64,000 nt of DNA. It comes from Carya illinoinensis. Its lineage: Eukaryota; Streptophyta; Magnoliopsida; Fagales; Juglandaceae. This document shows, one piece after another, positions 10,594 to 22,021 of this stretch. The notes beneath the pieces were generated by a model. It had not been told where the DNA came from. It saw nothing but the letters and a program-made list of their open reading frames with translations, and made no database searches. The position numbers and the translations under genes were made by a program. Each line of letters starts with the position of its first letter. The stretch's first letter is position 1. The stretch is taken from the NCBI RefSeq assembly GCF_018687715.1, contig NC_056763.1, forward strand, positions 292,501 to 356,500. Direction: 5' to 3'.

Positions 10594-10927
10594 TGTTATA
10601 AACCGACTTGTATGACCACCTTTAGCCGTCATAATAGCCGTCATTATTGACTATCCGTAGCCGTCATAATTGACCGTCTATAGCCGTCAATTATGACAGC
10701 TCGTAGTCGTCATAATTGACCATCCTTACCCGTCAATAATGACCGCCCGTAGTCGTCATAATTGACCGTCCTTAGTCATCAATTATAACAGCCAAAACCT
10801 CCTTTGTACTCCTATATATATAGGTATCCTTCAAGGTTTTCAATATTGAATAAGAAGTGTCTCTCTCTCACGTTCAAGATCTCTCTCTTTGTCTTTCGCT
10901 CTCTCTCTTTTCATTAGTTTCATAACA
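10594..10927 (+). repeat. copia-1 right LTR (334 bp)
   Basis: Starts tgttataaaccgacttg after the polypurine tract and ends ttagtttcataaca. The U3 part holds about seven tandem variants of tagccgtcataattgacc, against about four in the left LTR. A TATA-like tatatatatag is at about 10812-10822. Confidence 0.85.
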
Positions 10928-11069
10928 CTCACGTATTAATAGAAGACTTTATATTTAAATACACGTATTAATACACAAAATCACTTACAATTAAATTTTT
11001 CTGATTCGAAAATGCAACGGGGGAGATTTCAAACAAAGTTAATGATGGGCCCCAAGGCGGACCAAGTCT

Positions 11070-11252
11070 TACGGATCAATTACAAGATTAAGAGCCACAA
11101 AGATCAAGGGAGCAATGCAAGAATTGGTACAATTCAATTGGGATGAAGCTAGCAAGAGCCCGACACTCATGATGGGCTTGAAAGAAGGAGAACCAGTTTT
11201 GATTCACTTGATCCAAGCTATGGAAGACACAACTTGGGCCTATTGTTATTGA
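11070..11252 (+). pseudogene. C-terminal end of a gypsy-type polyprotein
   Basis: An open 60-codon stretch ends in TGA at 11250-11252. It includes ITRLRATKIKGAMQELVQ and GLKEGEPVLIHLIQAMED, which resemble the Arg/Lys-rich tail (ITRSRAKK-like) after the integrase in some plant Ty3/gypsy elements. The rest of the element is missing on the left, and an LTR-like segment follows. Clade not assigned. Confidence 0.45.
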
Positions 11253-11830
11253 AAGTCATGGACTTATTCATTTCATTAAAAGAGGTTATTTTGTTAGTCT
11301 AGAATAAGTGGGCTTGAGGGATGTCAGCCCACACATATTTCATATTTTTAATGAACTAGAGTTTTTGGGAAGGCCTTCTATTTTGGCTAATGGCATATTT
11401 GGAAAGTTATTATTTTATTTGAATTAGGGTTTTAGATGTTACTGTAGCGCGGCACTGTTCACACTACAGTACCCGCGGCACTATTCCTTTAGGGTTTTGG
11501 GGATTGTTTATTAAATCACTTGTAGCCTCATTTAAGGAGGAAAGACATTGTTTATTGAATTTTCATTGTGAGTGAGTTTTCTCCTCTTGTTCTTAATTGA
11601 ACTCTTGAACTTATCAAAGGTAAATCACAACCTTTGTAGCGTTCCTCCTTATAATTTGGGTTCTTGAGACGGGATTTCATTGGGTCTAGATTTTAATATA
11701 ATCTAGGTTCTTGAAACGAGATCTCAACGGGTCTAAATTTTCCATCCATAGACTTGAGTTTGGCGTTCTTGGGTTTGTTTTCCAATATTGTTATTGGGTC
11801 TCAAAACGAGTCGATTGGGGTTCACATCAG
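11253..11830 (+). repeat. Probable gypsy LTR remnant
   Basis: It follows the pol-tail fragment. It contains a GC-rich block (gtagcgcggcactgttcaca) and, near the 3' side, a duplicated phrase: ggttcttgagacgggatttc (about 11660) and ggttcttgaaacgagatctc (about 11706). LTR ends and a second LTR were not found, so the call rests on position and texture. Confidence 0.35.
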
Positions 11831-12969
11831 TTAATGAAATGGCGTAAATGGAACACACCGTTTTTGTCTCCTTCGCTTCCCCGCGGGAGATCCATTTCCT
11901 CCCTTCCACTCATTCTCTCCTCCACGATCGCAGACCCACCAACTGAAGAACCCTAACCCTAAATGGGCATCCATTCCCCCGTTCCTCACCTTCCATCTGC
12001 AAAAATCTTCCCCTTCTGCAAAAATCCCATATCCAATCTCCCTCTTCTCCATCAACCTTTCTTCCCCCCCCCCCCCCCTCTCTCTCCATCAACCTCTGTG
12101 TGTGTGATTTTGCTATAAATTTAGGTTGATTCAGACAAGGTTGCAAGCATAGGCTGCAGGGGTTTCTTACTCGCATCCCTTACGTAATATTATTAGTCAT
12201 ATGGCGTATTTTGGACTGAAAATGGTAATTATTCTGCAACCACATTACTCAATCATTAGAGATTTTTTCTCCTTCAATGTTTGAATCGAAATTGTAAATT
12301 GATTGTTACCGTAGTTGGTTTTTTTTATTCATTTTCTACTCTAAGCATGAGTAGTTACTAGTGTTTCTTGGTTTACCTGAACTGACTGGTAATTGCAAAT
12401 TTGTAACCTTGGCGTGTTCCTGAATACCCCATGAAAAATGTATGTCCATTGTAATTTCAAATGGCATATAACATTTGGTGCATGTTTGGTCCTTTGTAGT
12501 TTGTTTGAGGTGATGATGTTTCCAAATTTACTTTTGGTTGAAGCTTTGGGCTCATAAATGTTACGTGTCTGTCGTGGTGATGGCTGGAAATGTTAAAGGG
12601 AAATAAAAGGGGACGATGTTGTATTCGTATTAGTGAAGGAGGCATAAAACCTCCAGCATATTGATTTCCATACCTACAATGATGCCAATGAGAAAATGTT
12701 ATAAGGGTATATACGTATGTAGCTTCTTTATTCTAGTTTTCTTTATGGGGTTGATCACTTTATATATCATTTTGCTATTGGGATGGCCTTGGAGTGTAGT
12801 GTGTCAAATGAAAGAATTTCCAAATTGTTATAAGGCCCTCACTTTTCTAATATTATTGTCAACATCTTGCTTCTGTCTTTACAATCTTAGGGGCATTGCC
12901 CTTTTGTTCAAGTATACCATCAAATAGTATGTGGTCAATTAACTTTTCCATTGCTACATGTTAACACAG
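11831..12969. other. Unassigned, possible gene 5' region
   Basis: A pyrimidine-rich block (11860-12090) with aaccctaaccctaa and a run of about 15 C at 12065-12079 looks like a plant 5' untranslated region, but no first exon could be fixed. A hydrophobic 88-codon frame at 12661-12927 has no family resemblance. Confidence 0.3.
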
Positions 12970-13096
12970 ATGTTTGCCGATCTAAGATATTCCCCAACAT
13001 GCACATGTGCTGGAATTCATGGTACTGTGGCAATATGTCCTCTTCATTGTTTCCAATACAGAGGAATGCTAGATGTCTTACAAAATTATTCGTCAG
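12970..13096 (+). CDS. Possible internal exon, unknown protein
   Basis: A 127-base open segment sits between an acceptor (catgttaacacag) and a donor (tcgtcag/gtttgt). It reads MFADLRYSPTCTCAGIHGTV then AICPLHCFQYRGML and is rich in Cys and His. No neighbouring exons were found and I do not know the protein. It may be a relic of a gene disrupted by the surrounding insertions. Confidence 0.3.
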
Positions 13097-13495
13097 GTTT
13101 GTGGATTTGTCACTTTTGGGCATATAGTTAATTTATTTTGACGGGGAAGATAGTGGTTTTGCTGAAGAAATTTTTTACCAAATTTTGAAGGCTGAAATTT
13201 TTTTGATCGGTAATCAAGGTATTTTATTCATAAAAATATGCAAAGCCCAAGTTCATAGGGAGTATACATGAAATCATTGCCAGCTTACAAGTATGCAAAG
13301 CCCAACTATAGGTATTTTATTATAACAGTCTATTTTTAGTTGGTTGAGTAAATATATTTGTTAACTATACAAGCTTAATTAGTGGTTAAGGTGTTATTTT
13401 AGAAAAGGAAAGGTATGCATGTCGTTGACATTGCAGATCTGCTAAATAATTTTTACTGATCTGGTTTTAGCTTTCTCAAACTCTTCGTTGAATGT

Positions 13496-13745
13496 TTTTC
13501 AGTTTATTGATGGATGGATTAAACTAAATTTGGTCTTTGTTTGGATTATTGGCAGCTTAAAGGCACCTAGTGTTGTGTCATGGATATGGGGCGTTAGATC
13601 ATTTTTTCTTTTCTAGTTTTCACTTTATTTGACTTGTCCAATTGAATTTTTTTCATTGCTTGATGAATGGATTAAACTGAGTTTGGCCTTTGTTTGGATT
13701 ATTGGCAGCTTAAAGGCACCCAATGTCATGTGTCATGAATATTGG
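13496..13745 (+). repeat. Local direct duplication, about 160-bp spacing
   Basis: The block tggattaaactaaatttggtctttgtttggattattggcagcttaaaggcaccta (start near 13513) recurs with few changes near 13670 (ending caccca). Each copy has an acceptor-like attggcag before cttaaaggcacc. Confidence 0.7.
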
Positions 13746-13834
13746 CACCTCAAATGAGCAGATAGTATTGAAGACAGATGGAAAGAACTTGTAAAGATAG
13801 AAGCTGAATTATTAAAGAATGAGGAAGTGATTTA

Positions 13835-14035
13835 GGTTCGGTTTGGTAAACAAAAATTTTCATCTCAAACTCAAAATTCTCATCTCATCATTACAACTTT
13901 CCCAAATCTCCATACAAAATATAATAAATAATTTAACTTTTTCTTAACTTTTTCAAATCCCAAAACAATAATAATATTAAAATATAATATTTTATCTTAA
14001 ATTCAAAATTTTTATCTCACTTACCAAGCATAACC
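13835..14035. mobile_element. MITE, copy 1 of a catctca-rich family
   Basis: About 200 bp, AT-rich. The ends are ggttcggtttggtaa and, inverted, ggttatgcttggtaa. The inside carries ttttcatctcaaactc and caaatcccaaaacaataata, shared with the copy in CRL intron 7 (49139-49349) and, reversed, with 53695-53875. Confidence 0.6.
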
Positions 14036-14954
14036 AAAAAAAATAGAGGAAGAGTACTAAAGAGGGAGTTGGGAGTCCACAACAAACAAGTCGTAATTCA
14101 AAGGTATCAAGCAAACATCCGGTGTGAGCACACCGTACTTTGTGTATATTGAGTTATTACCATATTAATGTCATTGTACTTGATACAATTAAAGTCCCCA
14201 CTCAATGGAAACTTTGTATAGTGTATGTTGGGGACTATTTGTAATGTCATTAAATTTCATGTTAGTGTTGACAATTCTCATCTATGTTAAAGCCACTTTC
14301 TGAGATATTTACTTCTCTTAATCCATGTATGGCGCATATGCTCTTTTTGTTTTTATATTGCTGTGTATGAAGCATAGGGTCTTTTGGATACAACCCACTC
14401 TCTCACAAAGAAAATTGCACACTCTCAAACGTTTGTATCTCTTAAATGGAAAATAAATACCAATTCAATGTCCAGGATCACAAGATTATTTGTAGGCAAA
14501 ATCAACATCTCATTCCAGGTTCATATATTTACAAACCAACATCTACCAACTTGGTAGCACTTCATGATTACAAGCTGTCAAATACAAAAGTGCACACACA
14601 TCTATCAACCTGATACTAATATGAAATCACACCCACAACTATCAAAATGAACTCATCAGCAAGATTGATTTTCAGTTGGTTTTCTCATTTATTAGACATA
14701 GAGGTAGGAAAGGGGTAAGCATATTTATTTGCAACTGATCAAAATTAAATGCAATCGCTGAAATTATTATCTAAAACAGAAAAACACATTAATCATCATG
14801 AAAAAGTGGTTCAACCACTGAAGAATATATCTTGACTTAAAAATCAGCAGCATCTAATTCTTTTAATATACATCACATAAAACAAGAAGCACAAATTGTC
14901 TTCATCAATACAATTTCCCATCATATAACTTAGCTGCCGTAAATTTCAACACAG
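14036..14954. other. No recognisable gene
   Basis: AT-rich, with no repeat or conserved frame that I can support. It may hold the 3' untranslated region of the possible minus-strand exon at 14955-15077. Confidence 0.4.
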
Positions 14955-15077
14955 TTACACAAGGATACATGACTCCTCATTCCGATCTATTTCGATATCT
15001 CCAACCACATCTACATAAAAGTCCGATTCTATCCCAACCAAGCTATCCGGTTGTGTTCCATCCATGCCATGTTGCAT
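14955..15077 (-). CDS. Possible last exon, unknown protein
   Basis: On the minus strand an acceptor-like tattcatag is followed by 40 codons and a TAA (14957-14955). The peptide is acidic: MQHGMDGTQPDSLVGIESDF then YVDVVGDIEIDRNEESCIL. Upstream on the same strand, 15500-15250 could be the gene's 5' part, but no joined frame was established. It could be chance. Confidence 0.3.
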   Translation of the reverse strand: MQHGMDGTQPDSLVGIESDFYVDVVGDIEIDRNEESCILV

Positions 15078-15927
15078 CTATGAATATAATAAAACATTGA
15101 CTTAATAAAACTTATATAAAGATCATGCCAACAAAATCATGAACATTTTGACATAGTTAACATGGTAAATTACACTTTCTTGTGTCCCAATGAATGGTTG
15201 GCCAAGCTGGGTTACGTTAGAGTCCAAAAATTTGGTAGTGTTTCTATGTGGCTAACAATTGATAAAAACAAAAAACTTGAACTCCAGTTGGAAGACATGA
15301 ATTCCATGTTTTTTAACCCATTTCCACAAACAGCTTTCCAAAATCGAAAATGAATGAGCTTTCGGATTTTGTCTTATTTCCTCTTCCTCTCTATGTCGCC
15401 GTCTTGAGTGCCGGCGGAGGGGCAAAACCAAGTATCTGACTTGAGTTGTGGTGCAGAGTGCATATGCAAAGACGTGGTTGTGGCAAGTTCGCATGTAGAG
15501 ACAATGGGGAGTGAATGTAAGGGAAAAATGGAGCTGAGCTTCTCAGGTTTGTGTCTGCCGTCTTCTTGTCAACATGTTTTTCTTGTTTTTTTTAATAAAA
15601 AAAGTTCTGCCATGTTAATCGGGGTGTGCAAGGGGTGCGTGAAACCAACTGTACGTAGCAGAACTGTTACTCGAGTAAATACACTAAAAAACATGACATC
15701 AATTTTTCAAGAGAAAAGCTTACCCATTTTCGCACCAGCCTGTCAAGACCCCAACCAAAAAAGGTCCAAAGTCCTAAACATGCATGGACAACCGAGATTG
15801 GACCGATTTTAGGGTCAAGCCTAGTTTTGGAAGACTTCCATAGGAGTATAATGCATGCCTCTGGAAGATTGCGGAAAACGCATCAGTCAATTGGAACTTG
15901 CCTCACATGTTTCCATTTGACTAGGCC
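15078..15927. other. Unassigned
   Basis: Short frames on both strands (for example plus 15408-15812, 134 codons) show no family resemblance. A GC-rich spot at about 15390-15420 may mark a 5' region. The minisatellite begins at about 15928. Confidence 0.3.
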
Positions 15928-16024
15928 ATGGCTCAGCCCTAACATCCCCATGACACTGTCACTGACATGCCATGACAGCCCCATGACACTATTGTTGGCA
16001 TGCCATGACAGCCCCATAACACTG
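15928..16024 (+). repeat. CATGCC minisatellite, left piece
   Basis: Tandem variants of gacatgccatgacagcccca. It is cut at 16024 by gypsy element A, whose target duplication CACTG is at 16020-16024. Continued at 22022, 27277 and 27899. Confidence 0.8.
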
Positions 16025-16674
16025 TGATGGAGGTGCAAGACAAGCCATTCGTAATGCCACTAAGAGGACTAGGTGTGCCGAGGCTAGGAGGGTTGCATGT
16101 ATGGCTCATGTGGTGAGGCGATGAGCGTCCAACACAAGTGCAGCTAGAGGAGTTTCACGTGTTGGCTAATTCCTTGATTTTAGGGGTTGAGGACAAGACG
16201 ACAAGGTTGGATGACAAGATGACAAGGTCCTAAAATATAGGGGTAGAGACGCCATTCATGGTGGTGGCCTGCCATGATCTTTTTATTTAAGGATTTATTT
16301 ATTTTTAATATGTTTATGTTATTTCCCAGTTAATTTCCTTTATTTTAGGCATTAGATGTTATTTCCTTGAACTTAAGATTCCTAAAACTTAGGAGTAAAT
16401 CTAAGAGTGAGATCTAGATCTAGGTTAAGGGAAGAGAGGGGGAGGCATGTGGCTCCAACCCTAGGGGATTTTCAATTTATATTTTGCTTTGCATTGTTAC
16501 TTCATCAATTATTGTTATGTTTATTCAATGAGTGTGAATTTTCTCTTTAATACTTTTGAGAGTTAAGTGCTAGCTCAAGCTAGTCTTGATTTTCATCAAC
16601 AACAAATTTGGATCTGTGTTGCCTTGAGATAACCCTGGATCAATTACAAGTGAGTGAGAGTGAGGCTTCCATCA
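16025..16674 (+). repeat. Gypsy A left LTR (650 bp)
   Basis: Begins tgatggaggtgcaagac and ends gaggcttccatca. It is 143 bp shorter than its partner because of two indels in short repeated phrases (gatgacaag-like and gtaaccctagatct-like). Confidence 0.9.
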
Positions 16675-16719
16675 ATTGGTGCTTTCATTGAGAGAGATCC
16701 AACCCAAGGAGAGGAAGCC

Positions 16720-17795
16720 ATGACCGATCGACAACCAACTCAGAAGGAGTGTATTGAGAATATTGAAGCCTCTTTACTGCCACCAATGAAAGGCTTGAAA
16801 GGATTGAGGAGGTGCTCCACGAATTGGTAGATCAAAGGAGGAATGGTGAGAGAAGGCACCATAGAAGAAGAGCCCATAGTCCCGAGGGTTTCGTTAGATC
16901 TAGAAGAAGCCAACACCATGAAAGGGTGGATGACTTGGATTCATCTGCTCAAGATTCCTCAAGCACTCATGAGAAATCCACTGGAAAAAGTGAAGGAGAA
17001 GAAGGGAACCGTGATGAGAGGATAGGAGCACGCAGGGGGAAGTTCTCAAGCCAAAGATGGACTTTCTAAAGTTCAATGGTGATGACCCGAGCATGTGGGT
17101 TAGTAGAGCCAAGCAATACTTTGAGCACAATCACATGGAAAGCCATGCTAAAGTGTCCTGTGCCGTTTACTTCCTTGAGGAGGAGGCCAACCAATGGTGG
17201 CAATGGATAAGGAAGATGTATGAGATTCAAATGAGAGAGTTGAAGTGGAAGAAGTTCATCAATGAGCTTTTGAGGAGATTTGAGCCAACCAAATATATGG
17301 ATTACCATAAAACTCTCTCAAAGATCAAGCAAATTGGATCTTTAAGAGATTATCAAAAGGAGTTCAAGTACTTGTCCACTAGAGCACATGGGTAGTCGAA
17401 GAATCCCCTTATTGGGACCTTTGTGGGCAGATTGAAGAGTGAGTTGGCGGTGGAAGTAAAGTTTAGGAAACCAAAGACTTTGATGCAAACTTTAGAGGTT
17501 GCACGGGTCAAGGAAGATCAACTTCAAGATCTAAAGAATAGTAGCCAATTTGAAGTGAGGAAACCACTCCCAATGGTTTCCAAGATTGGTGCAAACAACA
17601 CTTTTGGCAAGGACTTCTCACCGGGAGGTCCAAGTGGAGGCGCATCAAATGGATCTAAGCCTTTACCCGGGAGGGTGAAGAGGCTATCTTGAGAGGAGAT
17701 GCAATGAAGAAGATAGAAGGGGCTTTGCTTCAATTGCAATAAGAGGTTCACTATAGGCCAATGGTGCAAAGCCAAGAAAATCCTTCTCATAGAGG
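16720..17795 (+). pseudogene. Gypsy A gag
   Basis: Starts MTDRQP (ATG 16720) but soon shifts frame. The capsid-like core is open at 17057-17395 (FNGDDPSMWVSRAKQYF, EEANQWWQW, GSLRDYQKEFKYLS) and 17423-17692 (LKSELAVEVK, VKEDQLQDL). Near 17724 a zinc-knuckle-like CFNCNKRFTIGQWC appears. In the family Gag forms the virus-like particle. Interrupted by several stops. Confidence 0.8.
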
Positions 17796-17917
17796 TGGAG
17801 TTCGAGGATAAGGAAGAAGTAGTGGAGGAAGAGCAAGGGAAAGAGGAGCCAACATGAGCCCAAGGGGGGAGACCCTTATATTTCTATTCATACTTTGGCG
17901 GGTGTTGCCGAGTTTAG

Positions 17918-18230
17918 AACAATGAGAACACAAGCACACATTGGCAAGATGAAGGTAACGGTTCTTGTGGACAATGGTTATCTTTGAACTTCATCAATTC
18001 AAAGGTGGCTGAGAGCATGGGGTTGCCTATGACTTCTATCACTCCATTTGAGGGCAAGGTAGCTAGTGGGGAGAAATTGATGTCTAGAGAAGTTTATAAA
18101 AGGTATGTTTGAAAATACAAGATCTTGAGATTGTGGTAGACTTGTATTCTTTGCCAATTGTTGGGTTGGATGTGGTGTTGGGTGTGCAATGGTTAGAGGA
18201 GTTAGGGAAAATAGTGTCGGATTATAAAAA
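17918..18230 (+). pseudogene. Gypsy A protease remnant
   Basis: Reads RTQAHIGK then VTVLVDNG, the aspartic-protease active-site region, followed by a frameshift within the next few codons. Downstream are PMTSITPFEGKVASGEKLM and VVLGVQWLEELG. The Asp-Asn-Gly triad is shared with elements B and C, so it is a family feature rather than damage. Confidence 0.75.
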
Positions 18231-18263
18231 TATGACTATGGAGTTTATGATGGGGGTAAATGG

Positions 18264-19760
18264 GTGACCATGAGAATGAGTGGAAGAGGAGGATGCAAGG
18301 CCGTGGGGCCTAATGAGATGGAGAAGATCTTGAAGCAATGGGGGCAATGTTTTGCTATCACATTGGCCTCCCAACCGAGGGCCTTGAGTGAGGAGCATGA
18401 GGTGGTAGATGGAGGCTTGGAGAGGGAGTTAGGGGCTGAGATGCCTTTTGATTCAAGGGAGTTGTTGGGGAGGTTCCCTAGAGTGATGGAGGACCCGAAT
18501 ACACTTCCACCCTCAAGGGGATTTGATCATCGCATTTCTTTGAAGGAGGAAGCCAAGCTGGTTAATGTTTCTCCTTACCAGTATGCTTACTATCAAAAGA
18601 CCGAGATCGAAAAGCAAGTCAATGAGATGTTGGCAAATGGGCTCATCCGACCAAGCACTAGCCCATTCTTAAGTCCGGTTCTCTTGGTGAAGAAGAAATT
18701 TTACACCGACAATCGAGCCTTGAATGAAGCTACCATCAAGGATAGATTTCCGATCCCGACCATTGATGACATGCTAGATGAGGTTGGAGGTTCTATATTT
18801 TTCTCCAAACTAGATCTATGGGCCGGGTACCATCAAATAAGGGTGCATGAGGGGGACACTCACAAGACGGCTTTCTTAACTCACTATGGCCAATTTGAGT
18901 ACTTGGTGATGCCATTTGGTCTATGCAATGCTCCTTCAACTTTTCAACCATGCATGAACCAAATCTTTAAGCTATACTTGAGGAGGTATGTGTTGGTGTT
19001 TTTTTATGATATTCTTGTGTACTCCAAGACATGGGAGGATCACTTGGGGCACTTTGAGGTTGTTTTTGGGGGTGCTACTTGACAACTCTTTCTACATTAA
19101 GTTGTCCCAGTGTGCATTCGGCCAAAGGGAGATTGAGTTCTTAGGGCATTTGATCTCACATGATGGGGTCAAGGTGGAAGCTATGGTGGCTTGGCCCAAA
19201 CCAAAAACTATCACTGAATTGAGGGACTTTCTTGGGCTCATGGGTTACTATAGAAAGTTCATCAAGGATTATGCTTCTATAGCAAGACCACTCACCAACA
19301 TGCTCAAAAAGAATAATTTTGTGTGGAATGAAGAGGTGGAGAAGGTTTTTGAAGATTTTGAAGAAAGCCATGACAACTACACCCATCCTTACTATGCCTA
19401 ATTTTGTGAAGACATTTGAGCTACACACAGATGCAAGTAATGTGAGCGTAGGGGCTGTTTTGACACAAGAAGGGAGGCCACTAGCCTTCATTAGCAAGGC
19501 CCTTGGAGTTCAAAAGAAAGGGTGGAGCATGTATGCACGGGAGATGCTTGTCATCATGGAGGCCGTGAGGGTGTGGAGGCCTTATTTGTTGGGAAGGAAG
19601 TTCTCAATAGTCACAGATCAACAACCTTGAAGCACCTTTTGGAGCAAAGAACCACCACTCCGGATCAACAAAGGTGGGTTTCTAAACTTCTTGGTTTTGA
19701 GTTTGATTTAGTGTATAGGCTGGGTAGGGAGAATTGGGTGGCTGATGCCCAATCAAGGAG
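18264..19760 (+). pseudogene. Gypsy A reverse transcriptase-RNase H
   Basis: The long frame 18264-19082 (272 codons) covers [67 protein letters not shown], and the catalytic box as FFYDILVYSK, where the family has FFDDILVYSK, so one catalytic Asp is Tyr. RNase H continues in other frames (GLMGYYRKFIKDYASIARPL, HTDASNVSVGAVLTQEGRP, QRWVSKLLGFEFDLVYR). Dead by frameshift and by the Asp loss. Confidence 0.85.
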
Positions 19761-19857
19761 GGAAGATGGTAAGGATTTGGAGGCTCTCTTGGGTCCTTCA
19801 TGGGGAGTTTGGGATGAAATTAGAGATGAAGTAAAAAAAGATCTAAGGTGAAAGGAG

Positions 19858-20844
19858 GTGATGGAGAAGCTAGATGTGAATGCTAAGGGAGTTGAAAATT
19901 ATGATATGAGTGATGGGATTTTAAAATACAATGGAAGAGTAGTGGTGCCGAGTGTGGAAGAGCTTAGAAGGAAGATCTTGATTAACTTTCATGATTCCAA
20001 GGAAGGGGGACATTCGGGGGTGTACCGTAGTTGGGTAAGGTTGGCTAATTTGTTCTATTGGGATGGTATGAAAAGAGAGTTGAGGGAGTATGTGAGGAGA
20101 TGTGACACTTGCCAAATGGTGAAGAGTGAGAGTAGCAAGCCCAAGGGGTTGATGCAACCCTTACCGATCCCTACTCACACTTGGAAGGATGTTACTATGG
20201 ATTTTGTGGAGAGGTTGCCACTCTCAAATGGTTGTGATGGGTTGCTTGTGGTGGTGGACCGCTTGACCAAGTATGCACACTTCATTGCAATGGTGCATCC
20301 ATACACAACCAAGAAAATTGCTAAGTTTTATGTGGGTCAAATGATGAAGCTTCATGGGATGCCGAGAAGCATAGTGACTGATAGAGACCTTGTGTTCATG
20401 AGCAACTTTTGGAGGGAGTACTTCAAGATGCATGGGACGAAGTTAGCCTGAAGTTCAACCTATCATCCTCAAACTAATGGCCAAATGGAGGTGACCAATC
20501 GGACTTTTGAGCAATAACCTAAGTGCTTTGTGCACCAATATCCGAAGAAGTGGGAAGAGCATTTGGTACAATACATCCTACCACTAATCTATCAAGATGA
20601 CACCATTTGAGGCACTTCATGAGAGAGCACCACCGGTGCTTGTGGCCTATGTAGTGGAGAGTTCACCAAATGATTTGGTGAGAGTGGTGAAATCTTAAAG
20701 GATCTCAAGAAGAATTTGGCACGTGCTCAAAACCAAATGAAGAAGCATTTTGACCAAGGGAGGAGTATGTAGTCCTTTGAACCGAGTGAGTGGATATTTC
20801 TTAAGTAACTACCAAGAGAGCACAAGGCACAATCCAAAGCAACA
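19858..20844 (+). pseudogene. Gypsy A integrase
   Basis: The open stretch 19858-20451 holds the zinc-binding HHCC region (HDSKEGGHSGVYR ... CDTCQMVKSESSKPKG) and the catalytic core with DFVERLPLSNGCDGLLVVVD and IVTDRDLVFMSNFW (the first two Asp of DDE). A stop follows at about 20450. The remainder to 20844, including the expected Glu region and VHQYPKKWEEH, is shifted and partly deleted. Confidence 0.85.
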
Positions 20845-21175
20845 TTGAGCAAGTTGAGGGCTAAGTATGTTGGCCTATATCAAGTGTTGGAGAAGTGCGG
20901 ACAGCTTGCATACAAGCCAAATCTACCGGTCGAGGTTCACATTCACCCTATTTTTCATGTCTCATGGGTAAGGAGGAAGGTTGGAGATCCAACCAAAGTG
21001 GTGAGTGAGTTTCTCATGGTAGATGAAGAGGGAAGAATGGAAATCCAACCTGAGAAGAACGTGGAGTATAGGCTTGTGAGGAAGGGTGGGCCAAGCAAGA
21101 ACCAAAGCCTTGGTTCAATGGAAGGGGCTTCCATCCGAGGATGATACATAAGAGAGTGTTTGTGTTCTCAAGAAT
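20845..21175 (+). pseudogene. Gypsy A C-terminal chromodomain
   Basis: Reads SKLRAKYVGLYQVLEKCGQL, HIHPIFHVSWVRRK and EYRLVRKGG, then continues with a chromodomain-like end after a shift. In chromoviruses this domain steers integration towards marked chromatin. The final part (FPDLDLEDKV-like) lies just before the polypurine tract. Confidence 0.75.
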
Positions 21176-21228
21176 CAATTTCCAGATTTGGACCTTGAGG
21201 ACAAGGTCGGTCTTGAAGGGGGGAGGAT

Positions 21229-22021
21229 TGATGGAGATGCAAGACGAGCCATTTGTAATGCCACTAGGAGGGCTAGGCATGCTGAGGCTAGGAGGGTTGC
21301 ATACATGGCTTGGGTGGTGAGGCGATGGGAGTCTAAGACAAGTGCAACTAGAGGAGTTCACGTGTTGACCAATTCCTTAATTTTAGGGGTTGGAGGACAA
21401 GATGATATGGTTGGACAACAAGAAGGCTAGATGACAAGAGGACAAGGTTAGATGACAAGAAAGTTGGAGGACAAGATGACAAGTTCCTAAAAATAGGGGT
21501 GGAGGCACCATTCATGGTGATGGCCGGCCATGATCCTTTTATTTAGGGATTTATTTATTTATAATATGTTTATGTTATTTTCTAGTTTATTTCCTAGTTA
21601 ATTTCCTTTATTTTAGGCATTGGATGCTGTTTCTTTAAACTTAGGATTCCTAAAACTTAGGAGTGAATCTAAGAGTGAGATCTAGATATAGATCTAGGTT
21701 AAGGGAAGAGAGGGGGAGGCATGTGGCGCCAACCCTAGGGGATCTTCTATTTATATTTTGCTTTGAAATGTTATTTCATCAATTATTGTTATGTTTATTC
21801 AATGAATGAGAATTTTTTCTTCAATACTTTTGAGAGTTAACTGCTAGCCCGGACTAGTCTTAATTTTCACCAACAACCAATTTGGATCTTTGTGTTGCCT
21901 TAAGGTAACCCTAGATCTAGACTTGAGGTAACCATAGATCTAGCCAACCAACAAGCAAAACACCCTAGATCTAATCACCCAACACACCAATTACAAGTGA
22001 GTGAGAGTGAGGCTTCCATCA
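21229..22021 (+). repeat. Gypsy A right LTR (793 bp)
   Basis: Begins tgatggagatgcaagacg directly after ggggggaggat and ends gaggcttccatca. Carries expanded gatgacaag and agatct-containing short repeats compared with the left LTR. Confidence 0.9.

Larger units (their letters stand above)
5793..10927 (+). mobile_element. Decayed Ty1/copia retrotransposon (copia-1)
   Basis: Two direct LTRs (5793-6038 and 10594-10927) flank 4.55 kb of broken copia pol. The order of recognisable parts is: integrase-RT linker (about 7590-7860), RT (about 8060-8260), antisense ORF block (8430-9520), a displaced pol end (9700-9775), RNase H region (9945-10190) and the true pol end (10225-10360). A polypurine tract (aaagggggag, 10584-10593) immediately precedes the right LTR. 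The right LTR starts TG and ends CA; the left start is mutated from TG to TC. No exact target duplication is visible (left cctcc, right ctcac). Stops and frameshifts throughout mean it is dead. Confidence 0.85.
16025..22021 (+). mobile_element. Ty3/gypsy chromovirus A (Reina-like)
   Basis: Element of 5997 bp with LTRs 16025-16674 and 21229-22021 and a perfect 5-bp target duplication CACTG (16020-16024 and 22022-22026). LTRs begin TGATGGA and end TCCATCA. A primer-site-like ttggtgctttcattgagag follows the left LTR, and the polypurine tract gaaggggggagga precedes the right one. Domain order is gag, CCHC-like knuckle, protease, RT, RNase H, integrase, chromodomain, so it is a chromovirus; motif style suggests the Reina clade. 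Every frame has stops or shifts. It is the most complete of three copies here but not functional. Confidence 0.92.

Noticed and set aside
12661..12927. Hydrophobic 88-codon frame as a small membrane protein
   Set aside because: T-rich sequence readily gives Phe/Leu/Ile runs; no conservation signal visible.
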